Shown here in pieces: positions 1 through 6,769 of a DNA stretch of 29,135 nucleotides (position 1 is the first letter of the stretch; each line of letters starts with the position of its first letter). The translations under genes and the position numbers were made by a program. Source of the DNA: a virus; the IMG/VR virus record IMGVR_UViG_3300038701_001097, positions 1 through 29,135 of that record; one strand, 5' to 3'. The notes beneath the pieces were generated by a model. It saw only the letters and a program-made list of their open reading frames with translations. It ran no database searches and was not told where the DNA came from.

Positions 1-2127
1 GAATTTGCGTAGGAACGGGCCAAACGACTTGGAAATTAATTCACTTTCCATCCAGTGGCAAGACGGTTCATTTCGCCGGAACATGGCTAATAATTCCTCA
101 ACAGTTCGATCTGTCTCCATGTTATCCCACACAAGATCCGGTAAAATCCAAATATTATCCTCTTCATCAATACCAACAGCGCCAACAACTGTCTTATCTC
201 GTTGTTGTTTTTCAGTAACAGCATGATCTGACGCACTATATATACGTAAATTAGATGGTAGCTCATCACGCTGATATGGGACGATCATTTCTTTCGTAAA
301 ATATATACCGTCATCAGGTGTCGGTGATCCCATGACCAGTGCAGAGAATGACCGAGGATCACCACGTTTCCACTGTGCAAAAAATTCCAATGATTTCTCT
401 TTAGGCCATAATGCTGTTGATGCGTCCTCACCGAACTGCTCAATCACCTTTTTATTCTTAGGTACACTCAGTTTTAAATCAAGCGCCTTAGCCAGTCTGT
501 CATCCTTGATAACACCTGGAATATTCATGAATTCCCAGTCATCGGATATACCTTTAAATCGTTTATTCCTATCTGGGTGTGTCGGATCACACAATCTTCC
601 AATGAGGTCATCCTCATTCCATCGCGTGTTATGGCTGACTAACCCATTAGCAATGAAGTTCTCAGTGTTTTCAACCTCAATATCAAAAACATCTTCTTCA
701 CCTTCAAAAACAATTTCATCAACTTCATCATCAGTAATCTTCAAGGTACTGAGCGGCTGACCGTAAAATTGAGACTGTATTTCTCTGTTTGACAAGCAGG
801 TTGCAGTCGTTGCAGAGCAATCCTCTGACTTTTTCTGTGTCGTGGCAGTGGTCAACGAGCAACTTTCCGTTCCATCTTGCTTTGTTGTTTTTAATTTTTT
901 CAGGGAATTGTTTACAGATTGCACAGACCCCTTTTTGCTCTTCAAACATTCTTTTATAATCTTCGGGTTCAATCCCATATCGGTGTCGCAAATGTGATCT
1001 TCTTCTGCTTTCTGAGTTGTGTGACGGGGGTCTGTGTCCATCTGCCCATCGTTTTTTACTGTAGTGTGAGTTGCACAGTCCTTTACACCTTGCAGGTTTG
1101 TCACATCCTTCAATTGTGCATTGTTTATCTCGCCATTTTCCCCAATGACCTTTCGGATAAACATCCCCTTTTTGATTTGATCCGTTCGCAGCCATTTTTC
1201 TTCTCCATTTTCACACACAAGAAACGGGTGTCTTGCATTTGCTCTAACAGAGATACCAGATTTCATCCTAATTGTAAATAAACAATCACGACCTTGATTT
1301 TTCCAGTTAAGAACTTTTGATGCTACAATTCTACCATTTTTGTATGACGCGACATCATCACCTGGTCTAACTTGGTCGAGTCTTTTCTCTTGTCCATCTG
1401 CCATGAGCACTGGTGTTTCTCCAACCATGCAATGAATAACACAAATTTTTGTTCTATTTGAAGCCCTTGAGTATGCAACCTTATAAAACCATGACCAGAT
1501 CTTCTCTAAGTGTCCCTCAGTGAACTCATCGTCATCCCCCTTGAATGGGTCATCAATGATGATATAATCCGCTGTACGGCCCGTAATTGTGCCTCCAACA
1601 CCAATGAAAAAGATCTTACCACCAGCTTTATTCTGCATAAAGGATTTAGATTTTGCATCAGCTTGAAATTCAACTTCAGGGAAAACTTGTCGGAACGTGG
1701 GTTTATCACGGATCATCTGACGAAATTCATGACCTAATTCATCCGCTCTTGTCTGATTGTACGTCACAACAAGGATGTTTTTCCTTGGGTTTTTCCCCCA
1801 AATCCACGACAATCCGAGTTGTGACAGATGAATTGTCTTTCCATGCTGCGGGGGAATTGATACGGCTACTCTTTTCGATTTACCAGCTTCAAACCTCTCA
1901 ACTATGTCACATAGCATTTTAGAGTGACCGGCGCGTTGGTATTCTGTTTTACGGGTATCATCGGGATCTTCAACATCCGGCATCATGAGATGGCAATAAT
2001 CCTGCATACTATCTCTACTTGACGCAATCAGGTACATGCGATGTGCAGTTTTGTGTTCTTCACTATCAACAACCGCTTTTGGTAATTTAGAAAAATCTAA
2101 TACTGGTATATTATCTAATTCGCTCAT
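1..2127 (-). CDS. Terminase large subunit (TerL), intein-interrupted, 3' end outside window
   Basis: This is the packaging motor: an N-terminal ATPase that drives DNA into the prohead and a C-terminal RNase H-like nuclease that cuts the concatemer. I translated the minus strand from the ATG at 2127 and the frame stays open for all 709 codons to the window edge, so the gene is 3'-partial. Walker A is PPQHGKT (residues 92-98) and Walker B is YIIIDDPF (Asp192/193). The coupling motif TRWNEDDLIGRL resumes after the intein. A nuclease-domain start, SASDHAVTEKQQRDKTVVG, follows near the left edge. Removing residues 233-500 joins KICVIH to TRWNEDDL, the usual uninterrupted TerL wording. The start codon overlaps the stop of the o-spanin gene (ATGA), so it is translationally coupled to the lysis cassette, as in T7 where Rz/Rz1 precede gene 19. 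Confidence 0.95.
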   Translation of the reverse strand, partial: MSELDNIPVLDFSKLPKAVVDSEEHKTAHRMYLIASSRDSMQDYCHLMMPDVEDPDDTRKTEYQRAGHSKMLCDIVERFEAGKSKRVAVSIPPQHGKTIHLSQLGLSWIWGKNPRKNILVVTYNQTRADELGHEFRQMIRDKPTFRQVFPEVEFQADAKSKSFMQNKAGGKIFFIGVGGTITGRTADYIIIDDPFKGDDDEFTEGHLEKIWSWFYKVAYSRASNRTKICVIHCMVGETPVLMADGQEKRLDQVRPGDDVASYKNGRIVASKVLNWKNQGRDCLFTIRMKSGISVRANARHPFLVCENGEEKWLRTDQIKKGMFIRKVIGENGEINNAQLKDVTNLQGVKDCATHTTVKNDGQMDTDPRHTTQKAEEDHICDTDMGLNPKIIKECLKSKKGSVQSVNNSLKKLKTTKQDGTESCSLTTATTQKKSEDCSATTATCLSNREIQSQFYGQPLSTLKITDDEVDEIVFEGEEDVFDIEVENTENFIANGLVSHNTRWNEDDLIGRLCDPTHPDRNKRFKGISDDWEFMNIPGVIKDDRLAKALDLKLSVPKNKKVIEQFGEDASTALWPKEKSLEFFAQWKRGDPRSFSALVMGSPTPDDGIYFTKEMIVPYQRDELPSNLRIYSASDHAVTEKQQRDKTVVGAVGIDEEDNIWILPDLVWDNMETDRTVEELLAMFRRNEPSCHWMESELISKSFGPFLRKF
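628..1431 (-). other. Intein inside TerL (268 residues, TerL 233-500)
   Basis: This is an in-frame self-splicing protein element. Block A is CMVGETPVLMADG, starting at Cys233. A block-B-like segment reads VRANARHPFLV. Block F/G reads VFDIEVENTENFIANGLVSHN and ends at Asn500, with penultimate His, and the +1 extein residue is Thr501. A Cys start, a terminal HN and a Thr +1 are all compatible with class 1 splicing. The block B position usually written TxxH is NxxH here. The insertion point is the TerL coupling motif beside the ATPase centre, a site where phage TerL inteins are known. The middle of the element (about residues 315-465) has no recognisable endonuclease in the intein frame; that stretch is a different gene read in another frame (731-1195). 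Confidence 0.93.
731..1195 (-). CDS. Endonuclease VII-type homing endonuclease nested out of frame in the intein
   Basis: A 154-residue protein is encoded wholly within the intein DNA, in the -1 frame relative to TerL. It starts with an N-terminal Cys-rich finger (CTIEGC then CKGLCNSHY). A recombination endonuclease VII domain follows: YGIEPEDYKRMFEEQ, CAIC, LLVDHCHDTEKVRGLLCNDCN. It has the paired CxxC zinc ligands and the DHCH active-site block, and ends with RSAAQYLEDY and a TGA stop. The ATG has its own ribosome-binding site, GGAG seven bases upstream (GGAGAAGAAAAATG), so it can be translated independently. Homing endonucleases of this family are usually in-frame intein domains or free-standing genes; an intact, separately startable gene overlapping an open intein frame is unusual. 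I infer a role in homing of the intein; no target was tested. Confidence 0.88.
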   Translation of the reverse strand: MAANGSNQKGDVYPKGHWGKWRDKQCTIEGCDKPARCKGLCNSHYSKKRWADGHRPPSHNSESRRRSHLRHRYGIEPEDYKRMFEEQKGVCAICKQFPEKIKNNKARWNGKLLVDHCHDTEKVRGLLCNDCNLLVKQRNTVSILRSAAQYLEDY

Positions 2128-2300
2128 CTACAATCTGGGTTTACTGGTTTCTCAGCACAGAGGCAATCAAATGTACGCAAACCCTCAATGGTGAGATGTG
2201 ATGGTTCAGTTATCAAGCAATAATCATTTAATACCGTATTTGTCTCGCAACTCGTCATCATGATCGTCGCTAGAACTAACATTATTAGCTTTTTTGACAT
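2124..2300 (-). CDS. Outer-membrane spanin lipoprotein (Rz1-like)
   Basis: A 58-residue protein is encoded out of frame inside the i-spanin gene and continues past its end. The N-terminus MSKKLIMLVLATIMMTSC is a lipoprotein signal peptide: Lys pair, hydrophobic core, and a lipobox ending MTSC with Cys18 as the acylation site. The mature part contains YCLITEPSHLT, resembling the short Cys and Pro-containing segment common in Rz1 proteins. Its stop overlaps the TerL start (ATGA). O-spanins pair with an inner-membrane spanin to fuse the inner and outer membranes in the last step of lysis. The nested arrangement matches lambda Rz/Rz1 and T7 18.5/18.7. It also implies a Gram-negative host. Confidence 0.82.
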   Translation of the reverse strand: MSKKLIMLVLATIMMTSCETNTVLNDYCLITEPSHLTIEGLRTFDCLCAEKPVNPDCR

Positions 2301-2430
2301 TTTCTAGTGCTTTTTCTGCATTATTTAATTTCTGTTCATTTTGACCTGTCATCATAATTTTACGGTAGACATAATAAAGTCCACCGATTAAACCGGACAA
2401 CAGGCCAAAAATGATGATTATATTAGTCAT
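2224..2430 (-). CDS. Probable inner-membrane spanin (Rz-like)
   Basis: A 68-residue protein. Residues about 3-22 form one transmembrane helix (IIIIFGLLSGLIGGLYYVY). A charged helical segment follows (LNNAEKALENVKKANN), then an acidic tail ending LRDKYGIK. One N-terminal anchor and a periplasmic coil is the i-spanin architecture, although this is much shorter than lambda or T7 Rz. The main support is context: an Rz1-type lipoprotein gene begins inside it in another frame. The start overlaps the stop of the preceding gene by 8 bases. It could instead be a small membrane protein unrelated to spanins. Confidence 0.65.
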   Translation of the reverse strand: MTNIIIIFGLLSGLIGGLYYVYRKIMMTGQNEQKLNNAEKALENVKKANNVSSSDDHDDELRDKYGIK

Positions 2431-2620
2431 TGAAACGCTTGTTATAGATCTCTTGTGTGATTGCTACACCGTTGGCATAACCTTCTTTAACACTCTCTAC
2501 AACACGCTCATACGCCTCTTTAGGGGTATCCACAGGATTACCACTATTTTCAACGTTAATTGCTGTACCGGTCAACAAGACGACAAGCAAAACGACTGGT
2601 GCGGGGGTAAATAATTTCAT
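2423..2620 (-). CDS. Small signal-anchored protein of the lysis cassette, unknown function
   Basis: A 65-residue protein beginning MKLFTPAPVVLLVVLLTGTA, a single hydrophobic segment that could be a signal peptide or membrane anchor. A soluble helix follows (TPKEAYERVVESVKEGYANGV). I chose the ATG at 2620 because it has GAAAGG upstream and lies directly after the holin stop; a longer reading from 2686 would run back through the holin gene. No family recognised. Its place between holin and spanins suggests a part in lysis, perhaps as antiholin or an extra periplasmic factor, but nothing in the sequence proves that. Confidence 0.6.
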   Translation of the reverse strand: MKLFTPAPVVLLVVLLTGTAINVENSGNPVDTPKEAYERVVESVKEGYANGVAITQEIYNKRFND

Positions 2621-2621
2621 T

Positions 2622-2789
2622 TTAAGAACCTTTCTTTTGTAAAACAGACCATACAATACCGATAAGAGTAACAACAGCTGCAACACCAGTTGTTATCTCA
2701 TCCTGTGTTGCAACACCGGATTGCACGAAAAACCCACCACCAAAAGTGAGGGCATGTCGGACAAAACCTAAAATTGATTCAATAGCCAT
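2622..2789 (-). CDS. Small holin (Pam3 gp28-like)
   Basis: A 55-residue membrane protein. It has an amphipathic N-terminus with FVRHALTFGGGF, a middle segment GVATQDEITTGVAAVV, and one strong transmembrane helix ending IGIVWSVLQKKGS. The pattern (R-H-x-L-T-x-G-G-G, then G-x-V-V-T-L-I-G-I-V-W-S and a basic tail) matches what I know of the small Pam3-gp28 holin family. A strong ribosome site AAAAAGGAG lies 7 bases before the ATG. It is immediately downstream of the endolysin. Holins form inner-membrane lesions that release the endolysin and time lysis. Confidence 0.75.
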   Translation of the reverse strand: MAIESILGFVRHALTFGGGFFVQSGVATQDEITTGVAAVVTLIGIVWSVLQKKGS

Positions 2790-2832
2790 GAACTTTCTCC
2801 TTTTTCAAGTTACAAATTGAACATAGCATAAA

Positions 2833-3357
2833 TTAAACGGTGTTGGAAACAACTTCTTTTTCAGAGATTTCTTGTTTCAGCGCAGCTTCGAAAGCTGCTA
2901 CGCGCTTAGGTGTTTGTTTCTTCCATAGGCTACGGTTGATGTTACGAATAACCTTTTGCAAGTTACCAACCTTTAGTGCGGCATACGTATTAGGCCACTT
3001 ACTAGGCCAATTTTCACCAAGCTGGAAGTTAACCGATGTGAGCGCAATTACAAAATCCTTCTCAAATTCACCGACCTCGATTGATTGTTCAATAGCAGCG
3101 TTAATGGCCCACGTGATGTCGTTTTTGAAAAAATCGTTTATCTGATTAATTGTAATTTTATCACCAATTTTTAGATTATCTTCTGGTTTAACAAGATGAC
3201 CAATACCCACAGTTGGAAATCCAAGACTATCCAGGTAAACCTCAAATTTCAAACCTTCTTCACTGATCATCTTCTTGCGAATATCGGAATAAACAGCCTC
3301 AAACATTATTTTCTTAGGGTCAATTGGGTGTTTTTTTGGTTTTAAGAAACACAACAT
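2833..3357 (-). CDS. Endolysin, T4-type lysozyme (GH24)
   Basis: A 174-residue muramidase that cleaves the glycan strands of peptidoglycan. The catalytic triad Glu34-(8)-Asp43-(5)-Thr49 is visible in EEGLKFEVYLDSLGFPTVGIGH and has exactly the spacing of T4 lysozyme E11/D20/T26. The C-terminal half holds the helical lysozyme lobe (VNFQLGENWPSKWPNTYAALK). No signal peptide or SAR anchor is obvious; the N-terminus is basic (MLCFLKPKKHPIDPKK), so release through the holin is likely. Its ATG overlaps the stop of the upstream membrane-protein gene (TAATG). Confidence 0.92.
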   Translation of the reverse strand: MLCFLKPKKHPIDPKKIMFEAVYSDIRKKMISEEGLKFEVYLDSLGFPTVGIGHLVKPEDNLKIGDKITINQINDFFKNDITWAINAAIEQSIEVGEFEKDFVIALTSVNFQLGENWPSKWPNTYAALKVGNLQKVIRNINRSLWKKQTPKRVAAFEAALKQEISEKEVVSNTV

Positions 3358-3665
3358 TATTTGTCTGCTTTTTCATTCATTTTTTCTAATATGCTGGCAT
3401 ACTGCATTGTTTGTGCTTTTTCTATAGCGTCAAGCTTGGTTAAAACCCTGTCAGTAAATAAACGCATGTCATCCTTCACCACATAGTTCTGTGAACAATA
3501 TAATTGGTGCTCACTCAAATCGTGGTCAAGCTGATTACACGCTTTTGTATTAGAGTTTATTTGCCTAAAAACCATATTAAACACCCACCCTGTTACAGCT
3601 GCCCCAACAGTTAAAAGCGCACCTATAGCACCAATTGCAATTTTTAAAACAAAATCTACTTCCAT
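3357..3665 (-). CDS. Membrane-anchored coiled-coil protein, unknown function
   Basis: A 102-residue protein with one N-terminal transmembrane helix (residues about 5-30, IAIGAIGALLTVGAAVTGWVF). A mostly helical polar domain follows, with two Cys in NTKACNQ and QLYCSQN, and a C-terminal coil (LTKLDAIEKAQTMQYASILEKMNEK). It sits between the tail fibre and endolysin with one-base overlaps on both sides, so it is co-translated with the lysis cassette. Similar one-helix proteins beside endolysins have been called holin-like or hemolysin-XhlA-like in other phages; I cannot choose between these. Confidence 0.7.
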   Translation of the reverse strand: MEVDFVLKIAIGAIGALLTVGAAVTGWVFNMVFRQINSNTKACNQLDHDLSEHQLYCSQNYVVKDDMRLFTDRVLTKLDAIEKAQTMQYASILEKMNEKADK

Positions 3666-5533
3666 TATGAATAACTTTCCACGATGACGACACCGCCTGC
3701 GCCCGCTCCACCGCTGGGTGAACCAGTACCGCCCGCACCTCCGCCCCCGACAGTCACCGTCTCGGTTGAGCCTATACCGCTTGTTATGTATTCAATAGCC
3801 GTTCCGCCACCACCGCCACCGGCGCAGCCTTCATTAGTACTGAAACTTCCACCACCACCGCCGCCGTAGTTATTACCATTATCTCCTGCGTCATTGGTAC
3901 CACTGGTATTACCACCACCACGACCGCCACCACCGTGTGTAGAGCTACCACCATTACCCGATAACGCGTCCGTCCCATCAGACCAAGAATTTGCACCATC
4001 TGATCCGGTCATGTTTAAGTCACCACCACTACCAGAGCCACCAGCCCCACCAACAGCCATTTCACCAGCATTTAATCGCCCCTCACCACCACCGACACCA
4101 CCGGTCGCGCTACAATGCGCCCCGAATGACGAAGTACCCCCAGTCGCGCCACTACCAGTCAATCCGCCACCGCCGCCACCGCCACCAACTACAGTTACCT
4201 TAACCGCATTCGTACCAACTGGTTTATTCCATGTACCGGAAGATGTGAAAACATCATATGATAATAATCCACCACCACTGCTACCAACTAAATCGACAAT
4301 ACCCTGAACAGTGTCTTTTTTCAAATTACCGCTATCTGACGTATCAGAATAAACAATTACATCATCCGCTGCTATTGCAACATCCGTTTGACCAGTAATA
4401 TCCGCGCTATCAAACGATTGATCAGGCACTAAATCAATAATCCCTTGAACCGTGTCCTGTTTTGTCGCGTCACTATCACTATCGTCAGAAAATAAAATCT
4501 TATCAGCTGTTGTAACCACACCACTTGGTGCTTGTGGAATTACACCATCAACAAGTAAAACATCCTCAATCTTTGCCCTACGATCGAGATTGCTATCATT
4601 CACATCCTGGAATAACAGATAATCATCCTTAACCGGTGTTGCGAGACTGTGTGTTGAAATATCTTCCAATACCGCAACAGATGTAAATGCGTAAATTTCG
4701 ACTACATCCGATGCTGATAAAGCCGTAATACCGGTAATACTCGTCCCGTTAGTGGCTGTGACATCTTGTGTTTCATTCACACCATTAATGAACACTTGCA
4801 CCTTACCAGCTGCATAGGCCAGAGTATTACCGTTATCATCAGCACCAGAAACACTGGTTTCACCACCGGTTGCCGTATAAACAAAAACAGGTAGACTTGT
4901 TGCACCAATAGCATCACCCCACGATGATCCTGTATAAACTTTCATTGAGTTATCAGTCGTATTCCAATACAGAGCACCGGCTGATAACGCATCACCATCA
5001 TTATCCACTGATGGATCGCTTGCTTTAGATCCTAAATAACGATCATCAAAGTCATCATACACCGCTTCAGCAGCGTCTTTAGCCGCTTCAGCAGCAGTTT
5101 GGGCCACTTCAGCAGCGTCTTTAGCCGCTTCAGCATCACTTGTAAAAACATCATAATTAGCAACCAAAACCCACTTACCAGCAGCTAAATCAGTCGCAAA
5201 AACACCCGATGTATGAGCAATATCACACCTGTACAACTTATTACTCTCAATAACGGTCTGATTAACCGTGTATACAGTGCCGTTCGCCCAAGCGGTTGGA
5301 CTTTCCAACCCAATCGTCAATTCAGTCGCTAAACTTTCCACTTTGACAATACCATTTGCCAGCGTTCCGTCACTTTTTTGAATTAAACCAAGATTTGTAA
5401 TAATTTCATCGGTTGTAAGTTCAAGGTTATTGAACTCAATTTCTATTTTATCAGCCGGTAGCGGTTTTGATGGGTTTGATGCCTGAAAAGCTGTGAAATC
5501 ATATGATAATTGATACCTGGTGGGCGATGCCAT
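3665..5533 (-). CDS. Tail fibre with C-terminal glycine-rich adhesin domain
   Basis: A 622-residue receptor-binding protein. Residues 1-115 resemble a T7-like virion-attachment domain (PTRYQLSYDFTAF). An Ala-rich coiled segment of repeated AAKDAAE units follows, then DDRYLGSKASDP and ALYWNTTDNSMKVYTGSSW, common in marine podovirus fibres. Next come two copies of a unit ending KDTVQGI(I/V)DLV. From about residue 425 there is a SYDVFTSSGTWNKP entry followed by about 190 residues dominated by Gly runs, with pairs such as GGGGGGGG and GGAGG, ending GGVVIVESYS. Gly-rich domains of this type fold as stacked polyglycine-II helices in known phage adhesins. The ribosome site is GAGGA before the ATG. 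The Gly-rich end is the likely host-range determinant. Confidence 0.85.
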   Translation of the reverse strand: MASPTRYQLSYDFTAFQASNPSKPLPADKIEIEFNNLELTTDEIITNLGLIQKSDGTLANGIVKVESLATELTIGLESPTAWANGTVYTVNQTVIESNKLYRCDIAHTSGVFATDLAAGKWVLVANYDVFTSDAEAAKDAAEVAQTAAEAAKDAAEAVYDDFDDRYLGSKASDPSVDNDGDALSAGALYWNTTDNSMKVYTGSSWGDAIGATSLPVFVYTATGGETSVSGADDNGNTLAYAAGKVQVFINGVNETQDVTATNGTSITGITALSASDVVEIYAFTSVAVLEDISTHSLATPVKDDYLLFQDVNDSNLDRRAKIEDVLLVDGVIPQAPSGVVTTADKILFSDDSDSDATKQDTVQGIIDLVPDQSFDSADITGQTDVAIAADDVIVYSDTSDSGNLKKDTVQGIVDLVGSSGGGLLSYDVFTSSGTWNKPVGTNAVKVTVVGGGGGGGGLTGSGATGGTSSFGAHCSATGGVGGGEGRLNAGEMAVGGAGGSGSGGDLNMTGSDGANSWSDGTDALSGNGGSSTHGGGGRGGGNTSGTNDAGDNGNNYGGGGGGSFSTNEGCAGGGGGGTAIEYITSGIGSTETVTVGGGGAGGTGSPSGGAGAGGVVIVESYS

Positions 5534-5968
5534 GGAAAAATCCTCATGAATTGTTAACCGTGGCGAGTGGTTTTCATCTGCCTGTAGCTATAAAGTTACT
5601 ATTTTCGGCCCGTTAATGCAAGTGTTTAGTGGAAAAGGGGTTGGTGGTCTGGATTTCTTACACACACTACCACTCGTGTATTCTATTGGTATCAGCAACC
5701 CCTTTAAAAGATCCCCTGCGTACAAAGCAGCGGCAGAGGACATATTATTTAGATTGAAACATGTCCTGTTGGGAATGTCCACATGAGTTTTTGAAATTTG
5801 CATATTTTTTTGAATTGGGGGGCAGGGGTTCTGGCGCAGCAGCTTGGGAGGGGGGTGGGGGGTCGGGATCACCTCATACACAAATCACCCTTGCACATGA
5901 TGCGCTTTACATATGTGCTATTCATTTGTCATATAATAATGTGATAATATCCATTACGGAAAACACGC
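5534..5968. other. Gene-poor gap between small terminase and tail fibre
   Basis: About 435 bases in which I see no convincing gene. A 97-codon minus-strand frame exists at 5588-5881, but its translation is Pro-rich and featureless and has no good start. The region holds a G-rich block (5817-5867), a copy of GGACATTCCC on the minus strand (5771-5780) that recurs at 6493 beside the early promoter, and a weak inverted repeat GCACAT/ATGTGC (5893-5918). A position beside the small terminase gene makes a packaging or regulatory site conceivable. Confidence 0.5.
5817..5867 (+). repeat. G-run cluster, predicted G-quadruplex
   Basis: Six G runs lie in 51 bases of otherwise AT-rich DNA: G6 (5817-5822), G4 (5825-5828), G3 (5846-5848), G6 (5850-5855), G6 (5857-5862) and G3 (5865-5867). 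The last four are separated by loops of only 1, 1 and 2 bases, the classical pattern for a stable intramolecular G-quadruplex. The G-rich strand is the plus strand, so RNA of the minus-strand operon would be C-rich there. Confidence 0.7.
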
Positions 5969-6427
5969 TTAATCGTGCATCATGTCTTCTAATTCTGATG
6001 GGGATTTATGCTCAATTACAAACCCATTTACAGGCTTACTTCTCTTTATAAGCTCTTTCTGTATCTCTGTCAAACGCCTCGCTAACTGCTCTTGTGTCAT
6101 GGTTGCCTCTGTATCACCTTCACCAACGGTTTGCGCCATGTCCTTGGCGTTATCAGCAAGCCATATAGATGCTTTTAATTGTGTTGCTTGGCTGCTATCT
6201 GGATTGTCCATAATATCGGCAATATTACGTAAAGCCTTTAAGCCTTTGATTTTGCTTTCTTTTTCAAACTGTTCAGAAATTATTGACAAAAAATCCGCGC
6301 TGTTTTGAATAGACATAACCAATGAAGCAGGGCAATCTAAATCTGTAGATATACGGTCGACGCTTTCACCATTTAACAGTAATTCAGCTATTTTCACTTT
6401 TAAATCTGTCTTTACTATATCATTCAT
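5969..6427 (-). CDS. Putative terminase small subunit
   Basis: A 152-residue, mostly helical protein. The N-terminus looks like a helix-turn-helix (IAELLLNGESVDRISTDLDCPASLV). A central helical region follows (GLKALRNIADIMDN, QATQLKASIWLADNAK), then a charged C-terminus ending SELEDMMHD. An HTH DNA-recognition domain, a helical oligomerisation region and about 150 residues fit small terminases, which select the packaging site and feed DNA to TerL. It opens the minus-strand tail-fibre/lysis/TerL operon, which supports the call. No invariant motif proves it. There is no normal Shine-Dalgarno, only GGGG three bases before the ATG. Confidence 0.55.
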   Translation of the reverse strand: MNDIVKTDLKVKIAELLLNGESVDRISTDLDCPASLVMSIQNSADFLSIISEQFEKESKIKGLKALRNIADIMDNPDSSQATQLKASIWLADNAKDMAQTVGEGDTEATMTQEQLARRLTEIQKELIKRSKPVNGFVIEHKSPSELEDMMHD

Positions 6428-6433
6428 AACCCC

Positions 6434-6462
6434 ACAATAGCGCAGAAAACTGCTAAAAACAA
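6434..6462 (-). promoter_or_regulatory. Weak candidate promoter for the small terminase operon
   Basis: On the minus strand, TTGTTT (6457-6462) and TATTGT (6434-6439) are 17 bases apart. Transcription would begin at about 6427, the ATG itself, giving a leaderless message. Both boxes are imperfect, so this is tentative. Confidence 0.25.
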
Positions 6463-6488
6463 ACTTTTTTCAAAAAACTTTCATTTTT

Positions 6489-6549
6489 TGTTGGACATTC
6501 CCCTCAAACTATGCGACTATAATAATATGAATGACGGGGTTTAACCCGT
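6489..6549 (+). promoter_or_regulatory. Early promoter region for the rightward small-gene block
   Basis: A perfect -10 hexamer TATAAT lies at 6518-6523. The best -35-like word TTGGAC (6491-6496) is 21 bases away, too far for a standard sigma-70 promoter, so an activator or a different -35 is implied. The word TGTTGGACATT (6489-6499) matches 9 of 11 positions of the TGTTGGAAATA element seen at other promoters of this phage. Just downstream an inverted repeat ACGGG/CCCGT (6534-6549) spans the probable start site and could be an operator. Confidence 0.5.
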
Positions 6550-6573
6550 AACAACTTGAAAGGACTTAATAAA

Positions 6574-6723
6574 ATGACGATCAACGTGTGGTTTAACAGT
6601 AAAACGAATGAGTACAATGTAAAGTATGGCGGTAAACACTATGTGCGCACCTCATACACCGCTGCAAAAGAATTGATTGATCAATTAATTCCGAACATGG
6701 TTGCAGTCACAAAATACGCTTAA
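6574..6723 (+). CDS. Small early protein, unknown function
   Basis: A 49-residue protein, first gene of the early block, with GAAAGGA before the ATG. The translation (NVWFNSKTNEYNVKYGGKHYV, then a helix AAKELIDQLI) looks like a small beta-hairpin plus helix. No family recognised. First-transcribed short genes of podoviruses often inhibit host functions; that is inference from position only. Confidence 0.6.
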   Translation: MTINVWFNSKTNEYNVKYGGKHYVRTSYTAAKELIDQLIPNMVAVTKYA

Positions 6724-6769
6724 ACAAAAGAAAAGGTTCACACTTGAGTGAAACGAAAGGATTAGAACA

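Noticed and set aside
332-760. 142-codon plus-strand frame
   Set aside because: Ser-rich antisense shadow of TerL; the minus-strand frame has clear terminase motifs.
919-1281. 120-codon plus-strand frame over the intein
   Set aside because: Antisense to both the intein and the nested endonuclease; hydrophobic, Cys-rich, no ribosome site.
3684-4307. Pro-rich plus-strand open frames
   Set aside because: They are the antisense shadow of the Gly-rich end of the tail fibre (GGN read backwards gives Pro codons).
5588-5881. 97-codon minus-strand frame in the gap
   Set aside because: Pro-rich, featureless translation over the G-run block, no ribosome site, no family likeness.
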